From contig OX411552.1 of the NCBI GenBank assembly GCA_948146395.1, positions 55,478,399 through 55,542,398 of the forward strand: a stretch of 64,000 bases of DNA. Reading direction: 5' to 3'. The translations under genes were made by a program, and so were the position numbers. Every line of letters starts with the position of its first letter. Positions within the stretch are counted from its first letter, which is position 1. Source of the DNA: Fragum whitleyi (lineage: Eukaryota; Mollusca; Bivalvia; Cardiida; Cardiidae). Shown in pieces: positions 12,461 through 22,640 of this stretch. The notes below the pieces were generated by a model. The model saw only the letters and a list, made by a program, of their open reading frames with translations. It was not told where the DNA came from and did no database searches.

Positions 12461-12623
12461 TTAAGGTAGTGGACCCGTAATAGTTCCGCAACATTTCGGA
12501 ACATATGATCTTTCACAATGTTGACCGAGGTTTCCTAATGAAAATCATTAGGAAACCTCGGTTAACATTGTTAAGTTCATTACTTTTTTAACATGGAAAA
12601 CTATTACGGGTCCACTACCTTAA
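12461..12623. mobile_element. TTAA-flanked hairpin MITE, copy 1
   Basis: TTAAGGTAGTGGACCCGTAA at the left is mirrored by tacgggtccactaccttaa at the right. An inner hairpin, gaggtttcctaatg / cattaggaaacctc, sits at the centre. The element is nested in a CATCGTGAAATTGACA MITE remnant (12440-12785) at its 'ttattaagg' site. Confidence 0.88.
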
Positions 12624-12790
12624 AGGAAGGTAAAAGTATTGCTAATTTTGTTCATCATGAAAAAAAATGCGATATTGGATTTCTTCCCTTTAATTTCATT
12701 CAAAACTCACTCGTTGCACTCATTAAATCTAATTCCGAAATCACTCCAACATCATTCAGCTTGTCAGCTTCACGTTATTTCTGACTGTAA
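12624..12790 (+). mobile_element. CATCGTGAAATTGACA MITE remnant, interrupted
   Basis: It continues 'aaggaaggtaaaagtattgc', 'ttgttcatcatgaa', 'actcactcgttgcactcatt' and ends near 'ttgtcagcttcacgttatt'. Confidence 0.6.
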
Positions 12791-13059
12791 CAAATATAAG
12801 CATTTAAAAAGAAGAACAGCATCTATTTTTCCATTTTAACAGGTTGGGATGTAATTCTAATATAACTATACAAGTTTAGACATAATGACGCGAATTATCC
12901 CGGAAATCTCCCGAGGGTTATTCCGAGAATTACACAAGTAGCGTCACAAATATCCAATTAGGCTCATTTGCTGATGGTAATGGACAATTCTCGGTAACAG
13001 GGAAAAATAGAAGGAAAGAATGTCACAATTATCGCATGTCTGGTAGATTGAATTTTGTT

Positions 13060-13490
13060 GGGGCGTATATACATAGAGAATAATCGTTTGTTTCAGTGTA
13101 AGATCGATTTATATTCATTGGGTGAACAACAAAAACTATATTTTCATGCGAGTGAAAATATAGCTTTTGTTGTTCACGAAATGAAATATCAATCGATCTT
13201 ACACGAAAAACAAACGATCATTCTATTTCTTTAATGCAAGAATGAGACAAAATGTACAATTTCTAGGACATATTTCCGTAAAGCGCGTCATTTTGCGCGT
13301 GATTGCTATGCAACGTTCATTGTGACGTCACTTATTTCGCCCCTCATAGATGACGTCAGATAGGATGAAATGCACAAAAGCAGGGTATAAGTTTTTGATA
13401 ATTTCACTGCTTTTGCGGTGAGATTATCAAGTGATAATCTATCGTTATTTCTCGATAAACCACCCTAAAGCATTAAAGAAAACTTGAGGT
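13060..13490 (-). mobile_element. CRE-hairpin repeat, copy 1
   Basis: A near-perfect palindrome (13080-13215; arms 'taatcgtttgtttcagtgta' and 'cttacacgaaaaacaaacga', centre 'tcatgcgagtgaaaatatag') is followed by 'aaagcgcgtcattttgcgcg', two TGACGTCA-type sites and a decayed inner hairpin. It runs opposite to the copies at 24464, 35966 and 40876. Confidence 0.75.
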
Positions 13491-13499
13491 CACATAGGT

Positions 13500-14010
13500 T
13501 TAGTGGTACTTTTTCTCCCCAAAAACCGATTTAAATCATTTTAAAGACAGCACATTTTTTTCCTTGAATAATTGGTACTTAAGTCTTCATTGCTGTGTGT
13601 TTTAAATTGACACGTGTATTCTTAGCAAAAAAAGAAACTTTTACATAATTACTTAGTGTTGTTATGAAATCATATAAAATAAAATTATTACAATTACGTG
13701 AAACTTTAAAGTAATATCCGTCTGTTTATGGAAGGGTCAGGACCGGGTGTCTGTAAAATGCGGGCTTTATTGGTGGTCAAAGGACAAGGGGGTCGATTTC
13801 AAAAATCACAGAAATGAAAGAAAGTGTATCGGTGATGTTTTGGGTATCGGCCCTTGAAGATTTCGGGCCCAAAGTCGTTCCAATATCATAAGTGACCAAC
13901 GTCTGAGCTAAAAACCTATAATTTTCCTTAATTTTCCTAAAGTTATCCTCCCTTTGGTGAAATGGATGAGAAAATATGCGATGATAACAAAGCATCTACA
14001 TGACGTCACA
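13500..14010. other. No recognisable gene
   Basis: AT-rich sequence with one 72-codon minus-strand frame without recognisable motif. Confidence 0.4.
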
Positions 14011-14014
14011 GTGG

Positions 14015-14745
14015 GCCTACTTATCTCGACCGATACCTCTTGTGGTTGCGTTCACCGATTTTTTAGTTAATTAAAATGATTTTAAGGTAGTGGACCCGTA
14101 ATAGTTTTGCAACATCTCATAAGTAATGAACTTTAACAGTGTTAACTGAGGTTTTCTACTGAATTTCATTAGGAAACCTCGGTTAACATGTTGAAAGAAT
14201 ATGTGGTCCGAAATGTTGCGGAACAATTACGGGCCCACTACATTAAATACGCTTTCAATAGTTTGACTTTTAAATTTCGACGGCTGATGCACACACATAT
14301 CCATTGTTTCTTGTCGTTTCCCTCGGCACGGCTAGAACATTTGGTCAGAGCCACAAGTCACTCTTCTCCCTAAGGCGTATCACTCCACCATTCTGTAGGA
14401 GACATATAACACTGATCACAGTGACTTTTGTCAAATATGGGATGAAAGACAGCCGTGCCGGAGATAGAACCCACGACCGCATGAATGAAAAACAGGCGCG
14501 TTACCGACTGTCCTAACCGGGCTTAGCAGTTCTAAACTAAGATGTTGAAATGATAATTGCCTGCCCCGAGTAGCCCAACTTAATTAAGGGTGGTAATATA
14601 ACCAGACATGCAAAGTCTATGCAACTCCGTGGTCTGATTTCTGCCCTTTTGGTTGCCGTGGCAAACCCGTTTTAATACAAATATGCAAACTGGTTTTAAT
14701 AGAAAACATATTTTGAGTGAAAGACGGGATTCTGGAGAAGAAAAA
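14015..14745 (-). mobile_element. Second copy of the composite tRNA-like repeat, split by a MITE
   Basis: It matches 7630-8190 ('tctcgaccgatacc', 'cggcacggctagaacatttg', 'gatagaacccacgaccgcat', 'cagacatgcaaagtctatgc'). A TTAA MITE interrupts it at 14082-14246, where the other copy has none. Confidence 0.75.
14082..14246. mobile_element. TTAA-flanked hairpin MITE, copy 2
   Basis: It starts TTAAGGTAGTGGACCCGTAA and ends tacgggcccactacattaa, with the central gaggttttctac / aggaaacctcgg hairpin. The empty site is visible at about 7690 ('aataaagttttaaacg'). Confidence 0.88.
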
Positions 14746-14837
14746 AAAATGGACGAATTTTGTAAGGAATAATTGATCTAGGATCCAAGAAGGTAAAGCA
14801 TTCCGAGTTATTTGAACTTTTTCTGTTTATAGAAGAT

Positions 14838-14960
14838 ATAGAGAATATTGAATGAGTGGTCATGGATGAATCATCTATAAACAGATGAAAACGAGGCTGA
14901 GCCGAGTTTTCATCTGTTTTAGATGACGAGTTTAATAAATTCTGCTTTTTATGAGCACAA
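14838..14960. repeat. Hairpin with GGCTGAGCC centre
   Basis: The palindrome 'cagatgaaaacgaggctgag' / 'gccgagttttcatctg' is preceded by 'gaatgagtggtcatgg' and followed by 'gacgagtttaataaattctg'. It is the inverted counterpart of 41583-41690. Confidence 0.75.
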
Positions 14961-15174
14961 ATTTTATATTCTATTTATAACATGGCCCGAAATTTGCTAA
15001 AGAAAAGTCAAAATTATTGAAATTCAACATTTCAATTTTCCGCGAAACTTAAAACGCCGTTTAAAACGGAAGTCACAATATAAACATTATGACGTCATTT
15101 TCGTGGTTACAAAATAGCGTTATTATTCGCTCTGAGCTCATTAGCATAGTTATTCCTCTAGTGTAATAACTACC

Positions 15175-15629
15175 CATTCGGAACATCACTCGGCCATTTC
15201 CGTAAACTGCAACAGACCTCGGATGTATATAAGGCTGATGGGTATTAACAGAACTGTGCATTTTGTTAGGCGGAAACAGTGTAGGAAAAACTAGCGCGGA
15301 AAAAACCGGCGCTATCTTTAGATTTATATTTTTACAGTAAATAACCGCTGAAAAATCTTTATTTTTCAGAATGACGAATAATTCTCAAAAATTAAGATTT
15401 TTCAGCCGTTATTTAAGAATCTAAAAATAATTATATAAGGATACGAAAAATTTACGTCACTTAAGTAAACGAGTAACGTTGGCGACGTCGAATGTTTTCA
15501 CTCAAAGTTTCGAGGGCTAACGCCATTTTCACTGACGCTTTCCAAAGTTTTCCCAGAAATTTTTAAAAATAAGCCGTCTATTTACATCCGAGGTTGATCG
15601 TGAGATTGGCCGAGTGGTGCTCCGAATGT
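15175..15629. mobile_element. hAT-like MITE, copy 1 (8-bp target duplication)
   Basis: The left end CATTCGGAACATCACTCGGC is the imperfect reverse complement of the right end gccgagtggtgctccgaatg. The flanks repeat TAACTACC at 15167-15174 and 15630-15637. The inverted partner locus near 41255-41275 lacks the element, with one copy of taacaccc. The 8-bp duplication points to the hAT superfamily (inference). Confidence 0.88.
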
Positions 15630-15796
15630 TAACTACCGTGTAATATCAAAAATATTCAACGGGGTAAATTCACTCTCGTCACGTAGGTCATATTATAAAA
15701 AGAAATATGCAAACTTATCCTTATGGGTCTGCATGCAACGGTTCAGCATGGCATTCAGGCCAAGAATTTAGGATGACAGGATTAACACCGAATAGT

Positions 15797-16236
15797 CATT
15801 CGGAACATCATTCGGCCATTTCCGTAAACTGCAACAGACCTCGGATGTTTGTAAGGCGGATGGGTATGTAACAAAATCGTGCATTTTGTTAGGCGGAAAC
15901 AGTGTAAGAAAAACTAGCACTGTAGATTAATATCTTTAACAGTAAATAACAGCTGAAAAATCTTAATTTTTGAGAATGACGTATCATTCTCAAATATTAA
16001 GATTTTATCAGCCGTTATATTAAGAATCTAAAGATGTTTATATTAGGATACGATGGTTTCACGTCAGTGACTTAAACGAGTAGCGTTGGCGACGTCGAAT
16101 GTTTTCACTCACAGTTTCAACGCCATTTTAACTGACGTCATCGAGATTTTCCAAGGTTTTCCCGTAATTTTTAAAAATAGTCCGTCTATGTACATCCGAG
16201 ATTGATCGTGAGATTGGCCGAGTGGTGCTCCGAATG
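15797..16236. mobile_element. hAT-like MITE, copy 2
   Basis: It has the same ends as 15175-15629 and the same internal 'gcaacagacctcggatgt' and 'gttaggcggaaacagtgta'. The flanks 'gaatagt' and 'aaaatagt' look like a worn target duplication. The partner locus near 40785-40800 is unoccupied. Confidence 0.85.
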
Positions 16237-16239
16237 ACA

Positions 16240-16500
16240 AAATAGTGTGCGTAGCTACTGATCGGGTGACATAAATTGTAAGGCATTGAGATATCATGGC
16301 CACAAGTTGATCTAATAATTTCTTTGAATTTAGTTCTACATGCCTCTACAAAACTACTTTGAGTAAAAATAGGCTCAGTGACACTAATAAGAATTTGTTC
16401 TCCATAAACGTCGGACGATGGACGACGACGAAAGAACAATGATCACAAAACTTCACTTTGAGCACGTTGTGCTCTGTTGAGCTAAAAGCGTGAAATCAAT
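16240..16500 (-). repeat. AGCTCAACAGAGCACAACG-type repeat
   Basis: On the minus strand it reads agctcaacagagcacaacgt, ttttgtgatcattg, cgtcgtcgtccatcgtccg and gatcaacttgtggccatgat. It is the inverted copy of 40530-40790. The open frames across it are not gene-like. Confidence 0.75.
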
Positions 16501-16522
16501 CTTTAATTTTCACACCAAGTGG

Positions 16523-16963
16523 CTTACAGCTGATAACATTGTGAAATTGACACGGTGAATGATTGTGGAATAATTTTGGAATGAAATTGAATGAGTGCGG
16601 TGAGAGGGTTTGGGGTGATGTTAGAAAGAGGTAATCCAATAACTCGAATTTGTCCAGGAAGAACAAAATTAATGATAGTTTTTACCTCCATTTAAGATAA
16701 TATGCATACATGTTCGATAAAAATCTACCTATTTCTGCACGAACCATTTAGACGCTTGAAATTTAAATTATTTCATTGAAATCGCGATTTATCTAGCTAT
16801 TTTCATTTTGAATGTAGTTGTTGATCTATTTTTTTTAGTGAATTTGGATAGTTTTTGAATGGTTTGAGCGAGTGTTTTGAATGAATGAGTGGAGCGCAGA
16901 GTGAGCGACTTAGAAAGGTTTTGATTGAGATGAATGTCAATTTCACGATGTGAATTAATTGTA
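16523..16963 (+). mobile_element. CATCGTGAAATTGACA MITE
   Basis: Left end ttacagctgataacattgtg, right end tgtcaatttcacgatgtg. Inside are 'gaatgagtgcggtgag', 'gaatgagtggagcgcagagt' and a (ggtaat...tttacctcc) inner inverted repeat. Confidence 0.82.
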
Positions 16964-16999
16964 AAATACATTTGATTGGTTGATTTCTGTGCTTTAAAG

Positions 17000-17720
17000 A
17001 AATCTAAAGGTAGAAAAGCGACCTCTAAAATGCTATCAAGGAATTGTTATCAAATTCGCTTTTCCTCGTAACTTCCGATTAGAAGTTTCATTTTTTCTAA
17101 AATTTCGGCCTCTGGAATGCTTACAAGGATTTTGTAATTAAGACCCCTTACCTGTGATTGCTTATGGAATGTGCCTTTTAACCCTACTTTCCTATAGGGT
17201 TCATACTTGTGACTAGCAAATATTCTGACCAAATTTCATGAAGACTTGGTCATAATTGTGGCGTCTAGGGTGCCTACAAGGATATTTTTAATATGGATTC
17301 TTTCCCCGTAATTTCTGATGGAATAATTTCAATAGGGTTTATCCTTACGGCAAGGCAAGCACTCGGACAAACCTTCATGAAGACTGGGTCAAACTTGAGG
17401 CATCTGGGATGCTTACAATGATTTTTACTAAGGATATCTGATTGAATGTTCCTATTTTCATCCATTTGAGAAAACAAAAATTCTAAAAAGTATCATTGGG
17501 CCAAAATTGAGTGCTTACAAGATATCTTTACTACTGACGTAGGACATTAAATGAGCTCAAAAGTGTTCTCAGATGAGCTTAAAGCCGGCTGAACTTTCGG
17601 GAAATTCAAAACGTTCATCATGAACAGAGTTCAGACTTGCAATTGGCATATCTTGAAGATACCGATGGTGCTTTCAAAAAGGATATATTTTAAGTAAATA
17701 AATAGTTCAAGATTTTCATC
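17000..17720 (+). repeat. 'gcttacaaggattttgta' tandem-like repeat
   Basis: Units starting at about 17119, 17271, 17409 and 17511 share 'gcttacaaggat', 'catgaagac' and 'aattgaggc'. The block is inverted relative to 28950-29690, where the same units occur. Confidence 0.7.
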
Positions 17721-17743
17721 ATAATCGATGGAAGACACACGAA

Positions 17744-17825
17744 ATCTGCCACCTTTGTTTTCTTACCTAACCATAACGCTTGCGGTTCATCGGTTGCATA
17801 TCAATACTACACTCGGAATATCTAC
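17744..17825 (-). repeat. Single inverted copy of the 114-bp unit
   Basis: The minus strand reads gccaccttt-type text ('caaaggtggcagattt', 'cggttagc'-like, 'gaaccgcaagcg', 'attccgag'). It matches one unit of the tandem array at 28332-28730. Confidence 0.7.
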
Positions 17826-17862
17826 CAAAATGGGAACGTTTTATTATCCACGATTTTTCACC

Positions 17863-18210
17863 TGGCAGGGCGGATCCTAAGTAACGGTTCGATGCACTTA
17901 AGGTCAGGGTAAATCAGCGTTTATTCATCATTATTTACTTCTAAAGATAGTCGTTATAATTAACTTGAGTCCGTAAAGCGTAGGTTGATAACCAAACCCT
18001 CGTAACTTCAGCTTGTCCAAGCCGAAGTTACCAGGGTTTGGTAAGCCAACGATGAAATGTGTTCACTGTCTCTTACCGCGTGATCCTTTTGGTTTTAGGG
18101 TACAGTTATTTGCACGCGTTCACGATAATTGCCGACTAACTTTTCATTGAACCCAAAATATTTGAAAGTTAACTCGCCAAATTACGTCACGGCTTAGCCC
18201 CGCCCTGCCA
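17863..18210. mobile_element. GGCAGGGCGGGG MITE with central hairpin, copy 1
   Basis: The ends tggcagggcgg...cctaagtaacg and cggcttagccccgccctgcc are inverted. The centre is a hairpin, 'ccctcgtaacttcagcttg' against 'aagccgaagttaccaggg'. It matches 21186-21510. Confidence 0.85.
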
Positions 18211-18494
18211 GTTCATTAATTACGTAGAATACCCTGGTCATTTTGTTCATTCTTGACAATCTGATTAGGATTTATACACCTTTCCCAGTAAGTCCCTTCG
18301 AACGTTTTACGTCACATTTTTTTAGTATTTCTTAAATAAATCAGGCTAAATTTATTGTCCAAATTCATTATTTTCAAACCTTCTGATAACATTTTCCACA
18401 TAAATTTTGATACAACGTAAATCGTTATTAGCCAACCATCGATATTACAACCATCTATGTGATTTTGATGTCACGACTCACAATGTTCGTGTGG

Positions 18495-18925
18495 TCTCTC
18501 TCTCTCTCTTCTCTCTCTCTTTCTCTCTCTCCTTCTCAAACATCACCCTTCCTCTTACCCCCCCTCCCCCTCTCATTCGCACTCTCTCTCCCTTTCACCC
18601 TCCTGTCACTCTCCCCGCCTCTCTCTCCACACCCACTTCCGCCTCTCTCTCTCTCTCTTTCTTTCTCTCATTCTCGCTCGCTCTCTCCATTCCTTCTTTT
18701 CCTCTCACCCTCCTGTCTCTCTCCCTCCCTCAAACAACACACTCTATTCTCTTTCTCTCCCTTCCCTCTCCCCCTCTGTCTTTCTCTCTTCCTCTCGCTT
18801 TCTGTCTCTCTCACACAACACCCTCCTCGCTCTTTCCACTCTCTTTCCCCTTTCTCCCTTCTCCCCCTGTCTATTTCCAATCCTCCACTCTCTTTCCCCC
18901 CCCCCCTCTCTCTGTTTTTTTTTAC
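18495..18925 (+). repeat. Polypyrimidine (TC)n-rich tract
   Basis: About 430 bases are almost only C and T on this strand. The long Ser/Leu/Pro frames here (up to 231 codons) are a by-product of composition. The tract is the inverted counterpart of those at 26640 and 38160. Confidence 0.85.
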
Positions 18926-19149
18926 TCTCTACTTTATCCTTCACGTTCAATCATTTCCATTCATCATATTTTTCACTCTCTCCTTTTTCGTCCACACGTT
19001 TACAATTTTTTTCATAATCATGTCACAGTAAAAGGGAACAAGTGCAATTCTGTGGAATATACATGTATTATTTTGAAAAAAAGGTATTTTGATACTGGCT
19101 AATCTTCACAGTTTTTATGAAGTCCAAACATTATGCATTTTTTTTTATA

Positions 19150-20110
19150 AATATTTGTTCCCTTGTAGTGTGACAGGGAAATTGATATGTTATTGTAGAG
19201 GGATAGAGAGCGAGAAAGAGAGAGGAATGCCCACCGGGCACTCACTCGAAAATTAGTACATTCACGTATAGATGAACGCACTTGAATGGCTTATCAGCAC
19301 TGACATTTCTGAAAAATGTTGGTTTTTATTTGGAATTTATATGTTATTGATACGGCTACCTGATTATGACTATTTAACAAGCTCTTTGTAATAGCAGTAA
19401 ATAATAGTTTCTATAAAAGTATTCCCTTCATATCAATATAACTAGAAGGGAAAATAAAATTAATTAAATAATTCTCGATTGATATCATCTTATATGAGAG
19501 AAAACTTCAGAACATTTAAATTGTTATTCTTGAAAAATGATATTTTTGTTATAAAAGATATGACTATAAATATATATAGCCTCAGGTAACAGTCGTTCAC
19601 ACAAAAATACAATTCTATTCTAATTTTCATTAATCCGCGGATTAGCTGTAAGGGTCAGAAAGGCCGTTCACCATCTTTTAGCAGTCAGTACGGAGTTCGA
19701 CCCCGGAAAGCGATAGTTTGTAATTATCTTTTCAGATTTTACGAAAATCAAAAAGAAATAATGCTTTATCTTTCTTAGTCCAATTAACTGACGGTCAAAT
19801 TAAGTAAAAAAGCAACGAAAGAAAGAACGCTTGCCGACTTCCCGCCCTTTCATGGTGGCATTAATTGTATAAAAACTAAAATGTCCGTTGATATTCATTC
19901 AACAACAATTTCAGAGAAAAACGAACTTTACTTTTCAACGGTACCCAAAAGAAGTTATAAATTATATAATGATCATAAAAATCTAAAGAAAAGTCTCAAT
20001 ACCATAAGAATTATAGAGAAAAAAATGTCCAAGGCGTCATCTTTTTAATAAGTTAAAATGACAGCGTGCAACGTCTCAGATCCTTGTCTTCAAAAGTCAG
20101 GGTGTATCAG
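19150..20110 (-). repeat. Inverted copy of 25530-26520
   Basis: 'gatatgttattgtagaggga', 'gggcactcactcg', 'gcggattagctgt' and 'ggcgtcatctttttaata' recur in reverse complement at 25560-26520 and 37040-38030. 19640-19720 has a tRNA-like head with a B box (gagttcgaccccgg). Confidence 0.85.
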
Positions 20111-20453
20111 CTAGCCAATCCAACGGTCGGCGGATCCAGGGATTTTATAAAGGGGGTTTGATGTCGGTTATTTCACTCCCGCGACGTAGGTCATATTATA
20201 AGAAACGAATACTAAACAATAAAATGAAAAATACAACTAAATAAAATCGCACGAGATTGGCTAGGAATTAACGGTTTTATCCCTGGTCACTCAGAAATGA
20301 CAGTGTCCCTTGTCCTAGGCCAGGATTTTGTGTAAATAGTGTTATATATAAATAATCCTAATGGTTTTTCCCGTGTCTATTTTTAGAATCAGTCTGGGAA
20401 TTTTCTGATCCCTTGACTAAAAGGTAAACATGTATGTAGAATATTTTAGATCT

Positions 20454-20498
20454 TTCTAGAAAGGACTTTTAGACAGTGATCCAAGCTCTAGAATCTTC
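20454..20498 (+). promoter_or_regulatory. Heat-shock-element-like cluster in the LTR
   Basis: TTCTAGAA (20454-20461) and GAATCTTC (20491-20498) are inverted GAA/TTC pairs, the building block of HSF sites. Further TTC/GAA pieces follow to 20520. Function is an inference. Confidence 0.4.
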
Positions 20499-20534
20499 TA
20501 ATGTTCTATGCTTTTCTAGATTGGTCTATGGTAT

Positions 20535-20542
20535 TATATAAG
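20535..20542 (+). promoter_or_regulatory. TATA box of the solo LTR
   Basis: TATATAAG lies in the LTR about 285 bp before its AATAAA. It is the only convincing core promoter in the window. Confidence 0.7.
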
Positions 20543-20879
20543 GGGACTCCTACAGCATTCTTGGTTCACTTGGTTTATTTCATTTTCATTTAAGTTTCAT
20601 TAAGTAGTACTGTGTTAAACTAAAAGGGGATTTCCCGTTATCTTAAAAGTTTGATTAAAAGTGTGGTTAGTGTTAAATTCGGATATTGTTGGACTTAGTA
20701 TTTGTGGGCCAGGAACTACATTCATTTGGATGTAAAATTAAAACTTTAGGATTAAACATTCAAGGTATTGTTATTTTTTTGTATTAATTTCATATTGTCA
20801 ATAATTCTGTTATTATTGTCAATAAATATTGTTAATTGTAAAGTTTGTTGCTGGCTTCTTTATTCCTGTTACATTTGCA

Positions 20880-21180
20880 CGTGACAATAGAAAGACAAAA
20901 ATAAAATTCTAAACCACAGTTGATAGACAAAGTCCCCTGATTTATTTAAAATCAACAATGTGTGGTATGGTACAGTAAATAGAGTTTTCCTGATGCATGG
21001 TCTAAATTTGACCTAAAAGATCAACTACACCACAGCCCATAATATGTTGTTTATTTCATTTTCAATAAATTTAAGACAATAAACATATCCTTTCTCTGCA
21101 AGTGGATATACAAAGATGTATATAGCAGAATTTCAAAGCCAACTCAAAATCATCAGGAGGTAAGTATTATCCATGATTAA
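20880..21180. other. No recognisable gene
   Basis: AT-rich sequence between the solo LTR and a MITE; nothing recognised. Confidence 0.4.
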
Positions 21181-21185
21181 TGCCC

Positions 21186-21510
21186 TGGCAGGGCGGGGCC
21201 TAAGTAACGGTTCATTGCATTTAAGGTTAAGGTAAATCAGCTTTTATTTTAAAAAACTTACTTCTACAGAGTCGACACAAATAACTCGAATCCTTAAATC
21301 GTAAATTGGTAACCAAATTCTCGTAACTTCAGCATAATCAATCTGAAGTTACGAGGCTTTGGTAACCAAACGATGAAACGCGTTCACTCTCTCTAAGCAC
21401 GTGAATCATCTAGGTTAATCACAGTTATTTGCATGCGTTAACAATAAAGAACCCAAAGTTTTGAAAAGTAAACTCGCCAAATTACGTCACGGCTAAGCCC
21501 CACCCTGCCA
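21186..21510. mobile_element. GGCAGGGCGGGG MITE, copy 2
   Basis: The ends tggcagggcggggcctaag and ggctaagccccaccctgcca are inverted. The central hairpin is 'ctcgtaacttcagcat / ctgaagttacgag'. It contains CACGTG and an inverted 'ttgcatgcgttaac' block. Confidence 0.88.
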
Positions 21511-21854
21511 GTTCATTAATAACACAGAATAGCTCTGTCGAAAATGTGTTTATTTTTATATTTTTTTTCTCAGTGCAACACTATTACAAAAGTTCACTCA
21601 TTTTTGGCAAGGCGCTGTATGTAAAGTTTCTTTTTTGCTTTAGTATATATATTTTCGATAACAAAACTTATTAATAAAAAGAAAAAAGGAAAAAATCATT
21701 CCAATATCATTCATCTTCCCAATTTTACGATGATCCTAACCGTATTAAGACTTGATAAAATTTGAATGTAGGAGGGGTTTCTAACCCTGTCTTGTAAATG
21801 TGTTTCATTCATATTTCATATTTAATCATTGAAAAAAATGTGACCCGTAACTCG

Positions 21855-22210
21855 AAAAGGGACCATCTGGGTAGTGCGTAAAGTGTCGACCCTAGTCAGG
21901 CTGCGCGGACTGCGCAGACTGACCAGGGTCGAAACTTTTTGCACCCTGCCTATTTTCTGAATCTATAAAGTTCATTCTACCTTCCAGAGAAAGAATTTTT
22001 GAAATGCGACTTCTGGTTGACCTATGCTGGATCTAATCCCTTTTTCAACAATTCATTTTACAGAATTCCCGGATGGTCCTTTTTCGCGAGACGGGTCACA
22101 TACCATTTGAAAGATGATCATGATAAATCTCAGCTACAACAAAAATACGTGATTGACGCTGAACAGGGGATCGAACTTCATCCTTTCGGAAAACTTGCCC
22201 TGTGAAGCAC
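21855..22210 (+). repeat. 'agtgcgtaaagtgtcg' interspersed repeat
   Basis: The left half matches 5275-5400 (gtgcgtaaagtgtcg, cagactga, ctaccttcc, agaaagaa). The 68-codon frame at 21999 has no recognisable motif. Confidence 0.55.
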
Positions 22211-22230
22211 TTCCGTTACAACAATAACAA

Positions 22231-22640
22231 CATCGTGAAATTGACAAGATGAATGACTTTGGAATGATTTAGGAATGAAATTGAATGAGTGTGAGGAGCG
22301 AGGTTTGGGTAAATTTAATGGGATATAAGTCTTTATCGTAAATTTTGTTCAGGATGAACCAACTTTGCGATATTTATTACCCCCCTTTAATAAAAAACGC
22401 ATTCAAGTTCTATTCATAGCTTCCTTTTTCTTCAAAAACCTATGAGGCGCTAACAATTTGAATTTTGTCAGTGAAATCGCGTTTTTTCTCTATCAAATTC
22501 TATTCTAAATGACGTTGTTGGATCTATATTTTTCAATGGGTTTGAGCGTTTTTGAATTGTTTGAGTGAGTGTTTGGAATGAATGATTGGAGCGCTGAGTG
22601 AGCAATTTAGAATGGTTTTAATTGAGATGAATGTCAAACT
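22231..22640 (+). mobile_element. CATCGTGAAATTGACA MITE
   Basis: Left end catcgtgaaattgacaagat, right end truncated at 'gagatgaatgtcaaac'. The interior is as in the family, including 'gattggagcgctgagtgagc'. It starts the 22-28 kb duplicated block. Confidence 0.8.

Larger units (their letters stand above)
20331..20873 (+). mobile_element. Solo LTR of an LTR retrotransposon
   Basis: It starts TGTAAATAG, ends CTGTTACA, and is flanked by TTTG on both sides (20327-20330 and 20874-20877). It has a TATA box (TATATAAG, 20535-20542) and AATAAA (20821-20826), the expected LTR order. No internal retrotransposon coding region is present. Upstream of the TATA box are heat-shock-element-like blocks (TTCTAGAA, GAATCTTC). 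Confidence 0.85.

Noticed and set aside
16128..16439. 103-codon minus frame
   Set aside because: It starts in one repeat and ends in the hAT-like MITE. The partner locus at 40.5-40.8 kb does not keep the frame.
18407..19102. Long open frames (up to 231 codons) over the TC tract, and 246 and 148 codons over the AG tract at 38.2-39.0 kb
   Set aside because: They consist of Ser/Leu/Pro or Arg/Glu/Gly strings dictated by the polypurine composition, occur in several frames and both strands, and lack gene context.
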